Notes under the pieces: generated by a model
The model's database searches: none
Told to the model about the DNA's origin: nothing
What the model saw: only the letters and a program-made list of their open reading frames with translations
Source of the DNA: Thermoplasmata archaeon
GTDB taxonomy: Archaea > Thermoplasmatota > E2 > DHVEG-1
Length of the DNA: 64,000 bases
Direction of reading: 5' to 3'
Assembly: GCA_020054495.1 (NCBI GenBank)
Contig: JAHWGK010000007.1
Coordinates: forward strand, 1-64,000
Shown here: in pieces, positions 16,082 to 24,639 of the stretch
How the letters are laid out: each line of letters starts with the position of its first letter
How positions within the stretch are numbered: position 1 is the first letter of the stretch
Made by a program: the position numbers and the translations under genes

Positions 16082-16540
16082 ATGAAAAAAAATAACTACC
16101 GAGCATTTGTGGTTTTTGTAATAGTTTTAATATTACCACTTTGTGGAGCTGGAGTAGCAATTTCCCAGACAGAAAATAATCCTCCAAGTAATCCTGAAGT
16201 TTGGGGCCCCTCTGGGACATTAAAACCAAATACAGAATATACTTTTTCCTGTCGTTCTATTGACCCTGATGGAGATGATGTTTATTATATGTGGGATTGG
16301 GAAGGTGGCGGACCCTATAGTGATTGGCTTGGCCCATATCCATCTGGAGTAGAACAAAGTACAACACATACTTGGCCAAATTGGGGAGAATTTGATGTTC
16401 GTTGTAAAGCAAAAGATATTCATGGTGCCGAGAGTGACTGGACATTATTTCCTATTACAGTAACAAAACAAGATATATACGCTCAACAACAAAGTGCCCA
16501 GCCATCACAAAGCACTACTCAAGAACCACTAGAAAGTTAA
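16082..16540 (+). CDS. secreted PKD-type protein, possibly truncated
   Basis: A protein of 152 aa. A signal peptide (AFVVFVIVLILPLCGAGVA) is followed by one PKD-like beta sandwich (DPDGDDVYYMWDWEGG, THTWPNWGEFDVRCKAKDIHG) and a Ser/Gln/Thr-rich linker. It stops at TAA where related proteins here go on to a C-terminal LE-x-FP motif. After the stop the same frame stays open for about 30 codons with the same Ser/Gln/Asn-rich character, so a nonsense mutation is likely. The region 16541-16745 shows no other gene. Confidence 0.75.
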   Translation: MKKNNYRAFVVFVIVLILPLCGAGVAISQTENNPPSNPEVWGPSGTLKPNTEYTFSCRSIDPDGDDVYYMWDWEGGGPYSDWLGPYPSGVEQSTTHTWPNWGEFDVRCKAKDIHGAESDWTLFPITVTKQDIYAQQQSAQPSQSTTQEPLES

Positions 16541-16745
16541 AGTCAGAGTATCTCACAGTCCACAAACAGTAGCAACTACAACATCTACAACAACAGAACA
16601 AAGTATAATCAAAGGTTGATATAATACAAACTAAACAGTTCATCTTTTTTTTAATTTTTTTCTTTTTCAAATAATTTTTTTATTACAGTGAAAAATTATT
16701 TCAACAATAGACTTAAAGAAGCAAATATGTATTACTCATAATTGG

Positions 16746-17516
16746 ATGCATAAAACCAAGGACCAACTTTACGAAACTATCAAAGATCTAAAAACAAAAA
16801 ACGAATTTAAAGAAGAAATAAAAAAAAGAGAAAAGGAATATGACAACCTTTTAGACGAAGATACAATTGCATTGATGATCGTAGATGAACTAGGTAGAAA
16901 CAAACAAAACAAATTTAAAATCAATCAACTAGAACCTGGATTAGAATGCACTGTTTTTGGAGAGATAACCAAAATAAACAAAATGAGAAATTTCAACCGT
17001 AAAAACGGATCTACTGGACGAGTAATAAACCTAGAAATAACAGATGAAGAAGGGACCTGTGGACTCGCGTTATGGGACAAGGATGTTGAATTAGTAAAAA
17101 ATAAAAAAATACAAAAAGGAACAAGTGTAAAAATTATAAATGGCTACATAAAAGATGGTTTTAACGGTTTGGAAATAAATGTAGGCCGATGGGGACTTAT
17201 AGAAATCCAATCAGAAAATATGCTAGATTTGAAAAAAGAAGAGCCGTCTGAAAATAAAAAAATTAAAGGAAAAGTAATCCAAATTGAGCCAACACGCGCC
17301 TTTTTCAAAGATAACGGAGAATTTGGATTTGTAACTAACATCAAAGTAGAAACCAAAGACGATGTAAAAAAAATCACCATTTGGGATAAAAAAGTAAAAG
17401 AAATTCAGAAGCTAAACCAAGGAGATCCTATAGAATTAGAAAACATTGACATTAGAAAAAAAAATGGTAAAGAAGAGTTACATATAAACAGCAAAGGAGC
17501 CATTAAAAAACTTTAG
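16746..17516 (+). CDS. RPA-like single-strand DNA-binding protein with two OB folds
   Basis: A protein of 256 aa. A helical, charged N-terminus (residues 1-50) precedes OB fold 1 (ECTVFGEITKINKMRNF ... LALWDKDVELV ... VKIINGYIKDG) and OB fold 2 (IKGKVIQIEPTRAFF ... ITIWDKKVKEI ... IELENIDIRKKNG). The paired A-L/I-W-D-K strands are typical of archaeal RPA. No zinc finger is seen. Its role is to coat single-stranded DNA in replication and repair. No SD precedes ATG, suggesting a leaderless mRNA. Its end overlaps the convergent gene at 17513 by 4 bp. Confidence 0.85.
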   Translation: MHKTKDQLYETIKDLKTKNEFKEEIKKREKEYDNLLDEDTIALMIVDELGRNKQNKFKINQLEPGLECTVFGEITKINKMRNFNRKNGSTGRVINLEITDEEGTCGLALWDKDVELVKNKKIQKGTSVKIINGYIKDGFNGLEINVGRWGLIEIQSENMLDLKKEEPSENKKIKGKVIQIEPTRAFFKDNGEFGFVTNIKVETKDDVKKITIWDKKVKEIQKLNQGDPIELENIDIRKKNGKEELHINSKGAIKKL

Positions 17517-17845
17517 CATCCGCCTTGTACATATTTTGTATTTTTTTCAAGAGCACATTGAGCGTTCTGTAGCTCTCTACCTAAATACATATAATGTGCG
17601 GGTAACAGATCAGGAACATGTTTAACAATAGTATCGCAAAGAGCATCCGCCTTGCTTCCAGATAAAACCTTTTCAAGAATGCCTGAAACAATTCTTTTGT
17701 TTTTGTAAACATTTGAATAATACTCTACCCGAATCTCACTTTGTTTTTTGTCAACTTCTATAACAAAAAAACCTTTAGGATCTAAAATCACATCTTTTTG
17801 CGGTATCTTTTTAGCCTTAATCAGTGGAACTTCCTTATCAACCAT
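17513..17845 (-). CDS. small protein of the methionine synthase operon (DUF4346-like?)
   Basis: A protein of 110 aa starting MVDKEVPLIKAK. The pattern DPKGFFVIEVDKKQSEIRVEYY then ADALCDTIVKH and AHYMYLGRELQNAQCAL suggests the DUF4346 domain known from corrinoid or pterin-linked proteins, an assignment from memory that needs a search. It ends with Cys. ATG 17845 has the SD AGGTGA 8 nt before it, so it is preferred to GTG 17857. It overlaps the end of the metE gene by 8 bp, so it is the last gene of the operon and is probably linked to the corrinoid step. Confidence 0.65.
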   Translation of the reverse strand: MVDKEVPLIKAKKIPQKDVILDPKGFFVIEVDKKQSEIRVEYYSNVYKNKRIVSGILEKVLSGSKADALCDTIVKHVPDLLPAHYMYLGRELQNAQCALEKNTKYVQGGC

Positions 17846-18731
17846 AAACCTTTTCACCTGCTTTTACAAGATTTTTTAACTTTTCAAAGGCAACATTCCT
17901 TGGAAGCATTCTTTGCCCACAATCTGGTGCTAATTGACTAATCATATCATCAAAAACATCTATTCCCTTATTTATATGATCTATGATTTCACTAACAGAT
18001 TCAACTCTTGAATTATCTGACCTTACAGAACCTAAACAGATGTTTTTTGTAATTTTATATTGTTTAAATGCATCTAATAAGTTCGGTGAGCCCTTAAATT
18101 CATGTGAAAGAATATCCACAGGCATATCTAATACCTCTGGTACAATCTTTGATACATCACCACAGATATGAAGGCGCTTAGGGCAAGAAAAATCCTTTGT
18201 AATGATTTTGATTAATTCTTTACCATATTCAGGTATACCCATAGAAAAAAATGGTTCATCAATACTAATCATATCCACGTGTTTTTGCAATATCTGAGCT
18301 TCTTGTTTAAGTGCATAGGCGAAATCAAAAGCTAGTTCTTTTTCATCTTTATAAAAGAGATCAACAGATGAATTTGTAAGAGTATAAGGGCCTGTTATCA
18401 ATCCTATTAATTGTCTATCTTCAGGGATTAAACTTCTCACATATTTTTGATCTTTAATCGTAATTGGGCCATTGTATTCCACTTTATCTACTATTTCTGT
18501 TCGGTCCCTAATCCTACAGCCTTTAAGTTTCCTTGTAAAAATATTTACAAATGGATCACGTGTTTGACCATCGGAAATCATTTCAACACCTGATCCAACC
18601 ATGTCATTTACTGCAGATTTGATGTATTTATCCCATGAAATCTCTGCTTGATTGAAATACCCGCCCATAAGTTCCATGTTTTCAATGTTTACAGGATAAG
18701 ATCCAATAACTGTGGTTTTTACCTTCTTCAT
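17838..18731 (-). CDS. core methionine synthase (MetE C-terminal type)
   Basis: A protein of 297 aa, only the catalytic barrel of cobalamin-independent MetE, as in archaea. It starts MKKVKTTVIGSYP. The zinc ligands are visible: LHICGD (His-x-Cys), a Glu region upstream and the last Cys in PDCGQRM. Core enzymes of this kind do not use methyl-folate directly but take the methyl group from a methyl-corrinoid protein. The partner is encoded two genes upstream (MtrA). Its ATG overlaps the mtrH stop as TGATG. Confidence 0.88.
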   Translation of the reverse strand: MKKVKTTVIGSYPVNIENMELMGGYFNQAEISWDKYIKSAVNDMVGSGVEMISDGQTRDPFVNIFTRKLKGCRIRDRTEIVDKVEYNGPITIKDQKYVRSLIPEDRQLIGLITGPYTLTNSSVDLFYKDEKELAFDFAYALKQEAQILQKHVDMISIDEPFFSMGIPEYGKELIKIITKDFSCPKRLHICGDVSKIVPEVLDMPVDILSHEFKGSPNLLDAFKQYKITKNICLGSVRSDNSRVESVSEIIDHINKGIDVFDDMISQLAPDCGQRMLPRNVAFEKLKNLVKAGEKVYG

Positions 18732-19630
18732 CAGAACAGTTTCCTCCTAGGGTGCGAATCATCTGGAACAATTCCAAAGTAATTCTCAGTGTACTCAGAG
18801 ATAAGAATATCCTGCCATGCGATAATTGGAAAAACCATATCCGCATTGGCAATAGGGCCAATAATTGCGAAATCCCCACCAAACAGTTGTATATTAATAT
18901 TCGAAGACGCATCAACCGGTTTCCGTGCTGAATTAAAATCATCCAACCATTTCGATTTTTCCACAACATTATGTATAGCACAACCAGTAGGAAGACCAAA
19001 TTCTTCTTTTATAACAGGAATTGCAGCAATTGATGCACCGCTGTTATCACCAGGGGCCATAGCAGCAGTGTCAACTAGAATTTTTTTAATTCCAAGCTTC
19101 TTAGCGATATCAAGCAATCCAATATCTGTCAGATTTGCACCATTCTGTAAAACTTCAATTTTGCCGTCTGGTGATTTATCTTTAGGATTAAAAGCAACAA
19201 TAACAGCCATATTTGGAGTGTGATTTTTTAATGCATTACGTTCTTCATCTGTTATCCCAACATGAATAGAATTATAAATAGTCCTAGAAAGAAGATTTTT
19301 TTGATCAAGGTACTCCAGGGTTTTTACCTTCAAAGAAGGTTCAATTATATCTATTGAAAATGGATGGTTATTTGGAACTGTTTTTTCAATAAAAACAAGG
19401 ATATCTTCGATGTATTCCTCCTTCCGGATGAAAAAATCAGGTATTGCAGGATTGCCGGTTTTTTTACTAATATCCAGCATCTTTTGAAGCTGTTTTCTTC
19501 CACTCTCAAAATCAGGTTCTCCCTTAAAGAATAAACCACCAAATAGAACAGTGGGATGTAACCCAGGTTGTCCACCAATTTTTATTCCTGAAATGTCTAA
19601 TATTTCTTGTTCTTTAGTAAAAGAAAACAT
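18731..19630 (-). CDS. mtrH: MtrH-type methyltransferase (methyl-H4MPT to corrinoid)
   Basis: A protein of 299 aa, the usual length of MtrH. It starts MFSFTKEQEILDISG and carries IGGQPGLHPTVLFGGLFF, VAFNPKDKSPDG, VDTAAMAPGDNSGA and GLPTGCAIHN, all hallmark stretches of MtrH. MtrH moves the methyl group of methyl-tetrahydromethanopterin (or a folate) to the cobalt of MtrA. The membrane Mtr subunits B-G are absent nearby. It starts directly after the mtrA stop with no gap. Confidence 0.92.
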   Translation of the reverse strand: MFSFTKEQEILDISGIKIGGQPGLHPTVLFGGLFFKGEPDFESGRKQLQKMLDISKKTGNPAIPDFFIRKEEYIEDILVFIEKTVPNNHPFSIDIIEPSLKVKTLEYLDQKNLLSRTIYNSIHVGITDEERNALKNHTPNMAVIVAFNPKDKSPDGKIEVLQNGANLTDIGLLDIAKKLGIKKILVDTAAMAPGDNSGASIAAIPVIKEEFGLPTGCAIHNVVEKSKWLDDFNSARKPVDASSNINIQLFGGDFAIIGPIANADMVFPIIAWQDILISEYTENYFGIVPDDSHPRRKLF

Positions 19631-20200
19631 CTATTCGCCTCTTTTTTTAATCTTCCCCATATAATTCATTACTATTTTTGAATGTAATGCTCTTTTATCA
19701 TCTAATAGAGTTGTAGCCGTAGGGGTAATTCGTATTGCAATATATGGTTCTCCAAATGAGGGAGGAGATTTAGCATTGCAATCATCTATTATTTTGTCAA
19801 TATCTTCTCTTTTTTTGACATCTATCAAGTTAGCAATTTCTATTTGTTTTTGAAATCGGTCTATTGCTTCATTATTTAGATTTTCAATAAAGGGTATTGC
19901 CCCAGGTGCATCAATGATTCTGTGTTGCTCATCAATTCCGTTTTTATGTAGAGCTACAAGTGATGATCCTGAACGATGACCTCGTATATCATCCCCACAT
20001 ACAATAAGATATCGAATATTGGGATTTGATATGACATTTGCAACAATTTTTTCTATACCAATATTTTCAGTTTTAAGCGGCCCATATATAGCTACTTTAT
20101 CAGGGGGAGTATAGTCTACATTAAGAATTACAACTGCTACACAACCTTTAGCCGAGCATGTAGTAAATTCGCCACCCCATGGGTAATATTCGTCCTTCAT
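19631..20200 (-). CDS. mtrA: soluble MtrA-type corrinoid protein
   Basis: A protein of 189 aa. It starts MKDEYYPWGGEFTTC, with CSAKGCVAVVILN, AIYGPLKTENIGIEK and CGDDIRGHRSG, the last holding the likely axial His ligand of the corrinoid. The C-terminal membrane anchor of methanogen MtrA is missing, so the protein is soluble and cannot drive sodium export. The SD GGAG lies 8 nt before ATG. It is the first gene of the mtrA-mtrH-metE operon, a methyl relay to homocysteine. Confidence 0.92.
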   Translation of the reverse strand: MKDEYYPWGGEFTTCSAKGCVAVVILNVDYTPPDKVAIYGPLKTENIGIEKIVANVISNPNIRYLIVCGDDIRGHRSGSSLVALHKNGIDEQHRIIDAPGAIPFIENLNNEAIDRFQKQIEIANLIDVKKREDIDKIIDDCNAKSPPSFGEPYIAIRITPTATTLLDDKRALHSKIVMNYMGKIKKRGE

Positions 20201-20310
20201 TTCTTATGCTCCTCGAATCTTACGAAACCTGTAACTTAATGTTTTAATGATAATAAGTAAGAGGATAAGTTATTAAAAATTTTTACAATAAAACAAATAG
20301 AAATTAAGTA

Positions 20311-20319
20311 TATCAATAG
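20311..20319. repeat. left target-site duplication of the MITE
   Basis: TATCAATAG, identical to 20414-20422 and immediately outside the left inverted repeat. Confidence 0.7.
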
Positions 20320-20413
20320 GGCTCTGTCTCAAAATTCAACTGTGCTATCTGTTGTTGTCATTTTATTGCATACTATCCAATATAAGTAAATCGAATACTT
20401 TTGAGACAAAACC
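20320..20413. mobile_element. 94-bp MITE-like element
   Basis: The ends GGCTCTGTCTCAAAA (20320-20334) and, reversed and complemented, GGTTTTGTCTCAAAA (20399-20413) match in 13 of 15 positions. Identical 9-bp direct repeats flank it. The interior has no coding capacity, as expected for a non-autonomous element moved in trans. The GTCTCAAAA ends resemble DDE-transposase insertion sequences, but the family cannot be named from this alone. It sits between the mtrA and radA promoters. No second copy was seen in the window. Confidence 0.72.
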
Positions 20414-20422
20414 TATCAATAG
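20414..20422. repeat. right target-site duplication of the MITE
   Basis: TATCAATAG, matching 20311-20319 exactly. Confidence 0.7.
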
Positions 20423-20485
20423 TTTTAATACCCTCTACCACACTTTTATAAATAGTTATTAAATACCTTATTCTTGGAGTTTTAC

Positions 20486-21442
20486 ATGGAAAAAGATACT
20501 AGCACAAATGATGAAATCGATAAGCTACCAGGTATTGGACCGGCTACTGCAGAAAAACTTAGAGACGCAGGATATATTGATCCAATGGATCTAGCTGTCG
20601 AATCTCCTCATGAATTGGTAAATGTAGCAGACCTTGGTTTAGCAACAGCTTCTAAGATAATTCAAGAAGCACGAAAAGCAGTAAAAAAAGATAATTTTAA
20701 AACTGGAAAAGAGCTCCTAGAGAAACGCTCAGAAGTGGGTCGCCTTACAACAGGGTCTAAAATCCTTGATGAGTTACTTGGAGGAGGCTTTGAAACACAG
20801 GCTATAATTGAACTTTTTGGAGAATTTGGTTCAGCTAAAACTCAGATAGCTCATCAATTATGTGTAACGGTTCAATTACCTAAGGACCAAGGTGGATTAA
20901 AAGGACATGCGTTTTTTATAGATACTGAAAACACCTTTAGACCAGAACGTATTGTTCAGATGGCTGAGGCCCTCGAGCTTAAGCCAGATAAAGTTCTTGA
21001 AAAAATTCATGTCGCACGAGCATATAATTCGAGTCATCAAATGCTTCTCGTTGACAAGGTCAAGGAGCTTTCAAGAGAGAATGCTGCTCGTTTACTTGTC
21101 GTTGATTCACTTACTGCACATTTCCGTGCTGAGTATGTTGGAAGAGGAGCTTTAGCAGATAGGCAGCAAAAACTGAACAGACATATGCATGATCTTCTAA
21201 AATGGGGTGATCTTAACAATGGTGTGGTTTGTGTGACAAATCAAGTATCTGCTAAACCAGATGCCTTTTTTGGAGATCCAACAAGACCAATTGGAGGTCA
21301 TATAGTTGGGCATACTGCTACTTTTAGGATATATTTACGTAAAAGCAAGGGCCCGAAACGAATTGCTAGACTGATCGATTCACCTCATCTCCCAGAGGGT
21401 GAAGCCGTTTTTTCAGTAAATGAAGAAGGGATTAGGGATTAA
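20486..21442 (+). CDS. radA: DNA repair and recombination protein RadA
   Basis: A protein of 318 aa, normal for archaeal RadA. The N-terminal helix-hairpin-helix is [18 protein letters not shown]. The ATPase core holds the Walker A-like GEFGSAKT (residues 112-119), Walker [12 protein letters not shown], and the L2-region [14 protein letters not shown]. It forms filaments on single-stranded DNA for strand exchange. Residue 117 is Ala where nearly all P-loops have Gly (GSGKT). The SD GGAG lies 6 nt before ATG; the TTG start at 20474 overlaps that SD. The MITE lies 64 bp upstream. Confidence 0.95.
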   Translation: MEKDTSTNDEIDKLPGIGPATAEKLRDAGYIDPMDLAVESPHELVNVADLGLATASKIIQEARKAVKKDNFKTGKELLEKRSEVGRLTTGSKILDELLGGGFETQAIIELFGEFGSAKTQIAHQLCVTVQLPKDQGGLKGHAFFIDTENTFRPERIVQMAEALELKPDKVLEKIHVARAYNSSHQMLLVDKVKELSRENAARLLVVDSLTAHFRAEYVGRGALADRQQKLNRHMHDLLKWGDLNNGVVCVTNQVSAKPDAFFGDPTRPIGGHIVGHTATFRIYLRKSKGPKRIARLIDSPHLPEGEAVFSVNEEGIRD

Positions 21443-21506
21443 ACAGGAGAAAAATAAAGAAAAACTTAAATGTAGGAATAAGCATTTCTTCTTGGAGGTA
21501 AATTTT

Positions 21507-21692
21507 ATGGCCTTTACACATGAAGGATGGACATTATATTGTCTAGATGTAAAACTTAAAGGTGGGCGAATGCAGACAATTTATTTCTTTAGCAAGCGGA
21601 CACCTAAGAGTGGCAAACCTTGTGACAAGCCTGATAATATGGTAGTTGGCGTTAACAAGAGAACGGGTTTACCATATCTAAAAAAGAAATAG
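21507..21692 (+). CDS. conserved archaeal small protein
   Basis: A protein of 61 aa starting MAFTHEGWTLYCLDV. It ends KPDNMVVGVNKRTGLPYLKK. The stretch QTIYFFSKRTPKSGKPCD and GVNKRTGLPYL recur in many archaea in proteins of the same length, as I recall; the function is unknown. The SD GGAGGT lies 7 nt before ATG. It follows radA by 64 bp and may share its transcript. Confidence 0.8.
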   Translation: MAFTHEGWTLYCLDVKLKGGRMQTIYFFSKRTPKSGKPCDKPDNMVVGVNKRTGLPYLKKK

Positions 21693-21802
21693 ACAGTTTG
21701 TTTCAAGCTGGCCTTTTTGGGTCAGCTCAACTTCTTTTTTTTAAAAAAAATTTAATCTATTGTGTTTAAATATACGGTCTTCTTTTAGGATTCGATAAGT
21801 TA

Positions 21803-22945
21803 ATGATATCGAAAATCGGTTTTATTGTTAATCCTGTTGCGGGCATGGGTGGAAAGGTAGGACTCAAAGGCACAGATGGCGTTTTAAAACAAGCAATACA
21901 ACTTGGGGCAAGGCCTATAGCATCTGATAAAGCAGTGGAAACAATCAAAGGTTTTATATCAAATTATTCAACAAAAGACAAGATGCAGTGGTTTACCTGT
22001 TCAGGAAAAATGGGTGGCAACGAGCTTAAAAAAGCAGGAATAAATAAAATGGAGATCGTTTACACTCCAACTAGTAAAGATACTTCGTATCTTGATACAA
22101 AAAATGCCTGTAAGAAATTACTAGAAAAACATGTTGATTTGATTCTTTTTTGCGGTGGAGATGGAACAGCTAGGGATATTTTTGAGATTGTTTCAACAAA
22201 ATTACCAATTCTAGGTATACCATCTGGAGTAAAGATGCATTCAGGAATATTTGGTATAAACACTAGTGCATCAGCAAAAATGCTTTATGAATTTGTAAAC
22301 AACCGTCTGACCATCGGCGATGTTGAAATTATGGACCTTGATGAGGAGCAATACCGTAAGGGAAATTGGAACATAAAACTGTTCGGTATAGCAAAAGGAA
22401 TCGTAGAGCCAACATATGTACAGGTTGGAAAAACAACCTATGAATCTGTTTCTGATGATGAAATCAAGGATGAACTCACTGAACATATTTTGGATGAAAT
22501 TGAACAAAATTGTGATTTTTTGTTTTTATTCGGTTCTGGTGGAACTATAGATTATGTTGCAAGAAAATTGGGTATTCAAAATACCTTGCTTGGTATAGAC
22601 GCAGTTTACAATAAAAAAGTGGTAGGAAGTGATCTAAACGAAGAAAATATCCTTAGGCTTTTAGAAAAATATCCTAAGACTAAGGTTATTCTTAGTCCAA
22701 TTGGGGCACAAGGATTTATTTTGGGTAGAGGAAATCTTCAACTAAGCCCTATCGTTATCAGAAAGATAGGACTAGATAATATAATTGTTATATCAACTCC
22801 GTCTAAACTTGCATCTACCCCTGTTATTCGAGTGGATACTAGTGATATAAAGCTTGATAATGAATTTGCGGAAAAAGAATTTATGATGATTGTCATTGGA
22901 TATCGTCTAAGCAGGGTTGTTAAGATACAAACCAATAACTTTTAA
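21803..22945 (+). CDS. ATP-NAD kinase family protein (COG3199 type)
   Basis: A protein of 380 aa. It starts MISKIGFIVNPVAGMGG and carries the kinase motif FCGGDGTARDIFE near 120, then GIPSGVKMHSGIF and IGAQGFILGRGN. The length and motifs fit the archaeal branch of NAD kinase-like proteins rather than the short NadK. It likely phosphorylates NAD or a related substrate using ATP or polyphosphate; the substrate is not certain. Confidence 0.85.
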   Translation: MISKIGFIVNPVAGMGGKVGLKGTDGVLKQAIQLGARPIASDKAVETIKGFISNYSTKDKMQWFTCSGKMGGNELKKAGINKMEIVYTPTSKDTSYLDTKNACKKLLEKHVDLILFCGGDGTARDIFEIVSTKLPILGIPSGVKMHSGIFGINTSASAKMLYEFVNNRLTIGDVEIMDLDEEQYRKGNWNIKLFGIAKGIVEPTYVQVGKTTYESVSDDEIKDELTEHILDEIEQNCDFLFLFGSGGTIDYVARKLGIQNTLLGIDAVYNKKVVGSDLNEENILRLLEKYPKTKVILSPIGAQGFILGRGNLQLSPIVIRKIGLDNIIVISTPSKLASTPVIRVDTSDIKLDNEFAEKEFMMIVIGYRLSRVVKIQTNNF

Positions 22946-22991
22946 TATATCATTTTGTTTTTCTAAAAGCCACCAGGAGTTAGATGTTAAT

Positions 22992-24194
22992 ATGGGGGAA
23001 GGATTAATTATGAAACGGAATTCAAATGCATTTTTAAAAGAAGAATATGATGAACTTGTTAAGAAAAACTTTAACTGGAAACTTCGCATCCTTGAAACTG
23101 GATCAACTCCACATTCTGTAGTTGATGGTAAAGAAGTCATAATGCTTTGTTCAAACAATTATTTGAACCTCAGCAACCATCCCCGCTTGATACAAAGTGC
23201 GATTAATGCCGCGAAAAAATTTGGAGCAGGATCTGGTTCTGTACGAGCAATTGCAGGGACTATGAAACTTCATATGGAGGTTGAAGAAAAGCTTGCAAAA
23301 TTCAAAGGAATTGAATCCTCCCTAATATATCAAACTGGCTTCGCTGCAAATGCAGGACTTATTCCTCAACTTGTTGGCAAAGAAGACGTAATCATATCAG
23401 ATGAACTAAATCATGGTAGTATCATAGATGGTGTTAGACTCACAAAAGCAGATCGTGCAGTCTACAAACATCGCGATATGGGTGAGCTGGAGAACATATT
23501 GAAAGATGCCGATAAGAAATACAATAGAATACTTGTCATAACTGACGGTGTTTTTAGTATGGATGGAGATATTGCTCCAATGGATAAAATCGTAGAAATC
23601 TCAAGAGAATATGGTGCAATGACATATGTAGACGATGCCCATGGGGAAGGAGTTATAGGCCCAGATGGACGAGGAATCGGAGCTCACTTTGGAATCGAAG
23701 GAAAAATCGATGTTGAAATGGGGACATTTAGTAAAGCATACGGGGTCGTTGGAGGCTTAATCGCCGGTAGTCAAGACCTTGTAAATTTCGCTTACAATAA
23801 ATCTCGAACATGGCTTCTATCAGGTTCCCATCCACCGTCTGTAGCCGGAGCACAACTTGCAGCAATTGATGTTCTTGAAACAGAACCAGAACACGTAAAG
23901 AAGCTATGGGATAATACAAAATATTTCAAAAAAGAACTCAACTCAATGGGATTTGATACAGGTGAAAGTGAAACACCAATAACACCAGTAATCGTTGGAG
24001 AATCAAGTAAAGCAAAAGAACTCAGTAACAGACTATATGATGAAGGTATATTTGCCCTTCCAATAGTGTTCCCAATGGTTGCAAAAGACAAAGCACGTAT
24101 TCGAACCATGATGAATGCAGGACTAACAAAAGAAGACCTTGACTTCACACTTGAAAGATTTGAAAAACTTGGAAAGAAACTAGGTATCATCTAA
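22992..24194 (+). CDS. kbl: alpha-oxoamine synthase, glycine C-acetyltransferase type
   Basis: A protein of 400 aa, a PLP enzyme of the Kbl/BioF family. Visible are MLCSNNYLNLSNHPRL, GAGSGSVRAIAGT, VDDAHGEGVIG and the PLP lysine in GTFSKAYGVVGG. Kbl joins acetyl-CoA and glycine, or runs in reverse in threonine breakdown; BioF uses pimeloyl-CoA. No tdh or bio genes are nearby, so the Kbl name is the best guess. ATG 22992 or ATG 23010 are both possible starts; a GGAG lies 12 nt before the first. Confidence 0.82.
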   Translation: MGEGLIMKRNSNAFLKEEYDELVKKNFNWKLRILETGSTPHSVVDGKEVIMLCSNNYLNLSNHPRLIQSAINAAKKFGAGSGSVRAIAGTMKLHMEVEEKLAKFKGIESSLIYQTGFAANAGLIPQLVGKEDVIISDELNHGSIIDGVRLTKADRAVYKHRDMGELENILKDADKKYNRILVITDGVFSMDGDIAPMDKIVEISREYGAMTYVDDAHGEGVIGPDGRGIGAHFGIEGKIDVEMGTFSKAYGVVGGLIAGSQDLVNFAYNKSRTWLLSGSHPPSVAGAQLAAIDVLETEPEHVKKLWDNTKYFKKELNSMGFDTGESETPITPVIVGESSKAKELSNRLYDEGIFALPIVFPMVAKDKARIRTMMNAGLTKEDLDFTLERFEKLGKKLGII

Positions 24195-24225
24195 GCTTCT
24201 TTCTCACTAGAATTCTCTAAACAAA

Positions 24226-24624
24226 ATGAATGAAAAAACCATGCTCAAACACATTGCATTACAATATACTGATAGAAAACAAGCAGAAATTTTTTTTACA
24301 AAAATACTAGAGCTCCCACTGAAAAAAACATTTACAGTTTCTAAACAACTATCAAATGCAATATTTGGAATAAATGAAGAGGCAATAGTAGATGTTTATG
24401 CCAATGATAATTCTTACTTTGAAATATTCATCACAAAAACACATAGAAAATATGGCTATGCACATGTAGGTGTTGAAATCAATAACAAAGACGAATTCAT
24501 AAAACGATGTAAAAAATATGATATAGAACCAATATATGCAAAAAAAGGTGAAAAAACACTACTCTTCATAAAGGACTACGCTGAAAACCTATTTGAAATA
24601 AAAGAAAGGCAACCTACAAAGTAA
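24226..24624 (+). CDS. VOC (glyoxalase/bleomycin resistance) family protein
   Basis: A protein of 132 aa with a single vicinal-oxygen-chelate fold: LKHIALQYTDRKQAEIFFTKILEL at the start, YGYAHVGVEINNKDEFIKRC in the middle and FIKDYAENLFEI at the end. The first metal-ligand His (LKHIAL), the second (YAHVG) and a late Glu (NLFEI) are in place. The substrate is unknown. It starts 31 bp after the kbl gene on the same strand. Confidence 0.8.
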   Translation: MNEKTMLKHIALQYTDRKQAEIFFTKILELPLKKTFTVSKQLSNAIFGINEEAIVDVYANDNSYFEIFITKTHRKYGYAHVGVEINNKDEFIKRCKKYDIEPIYAKKGEKTLLFIKDYAENLFEIKERQPTK

Positions 24625-24639
24625 AAAATATGAATAGTT

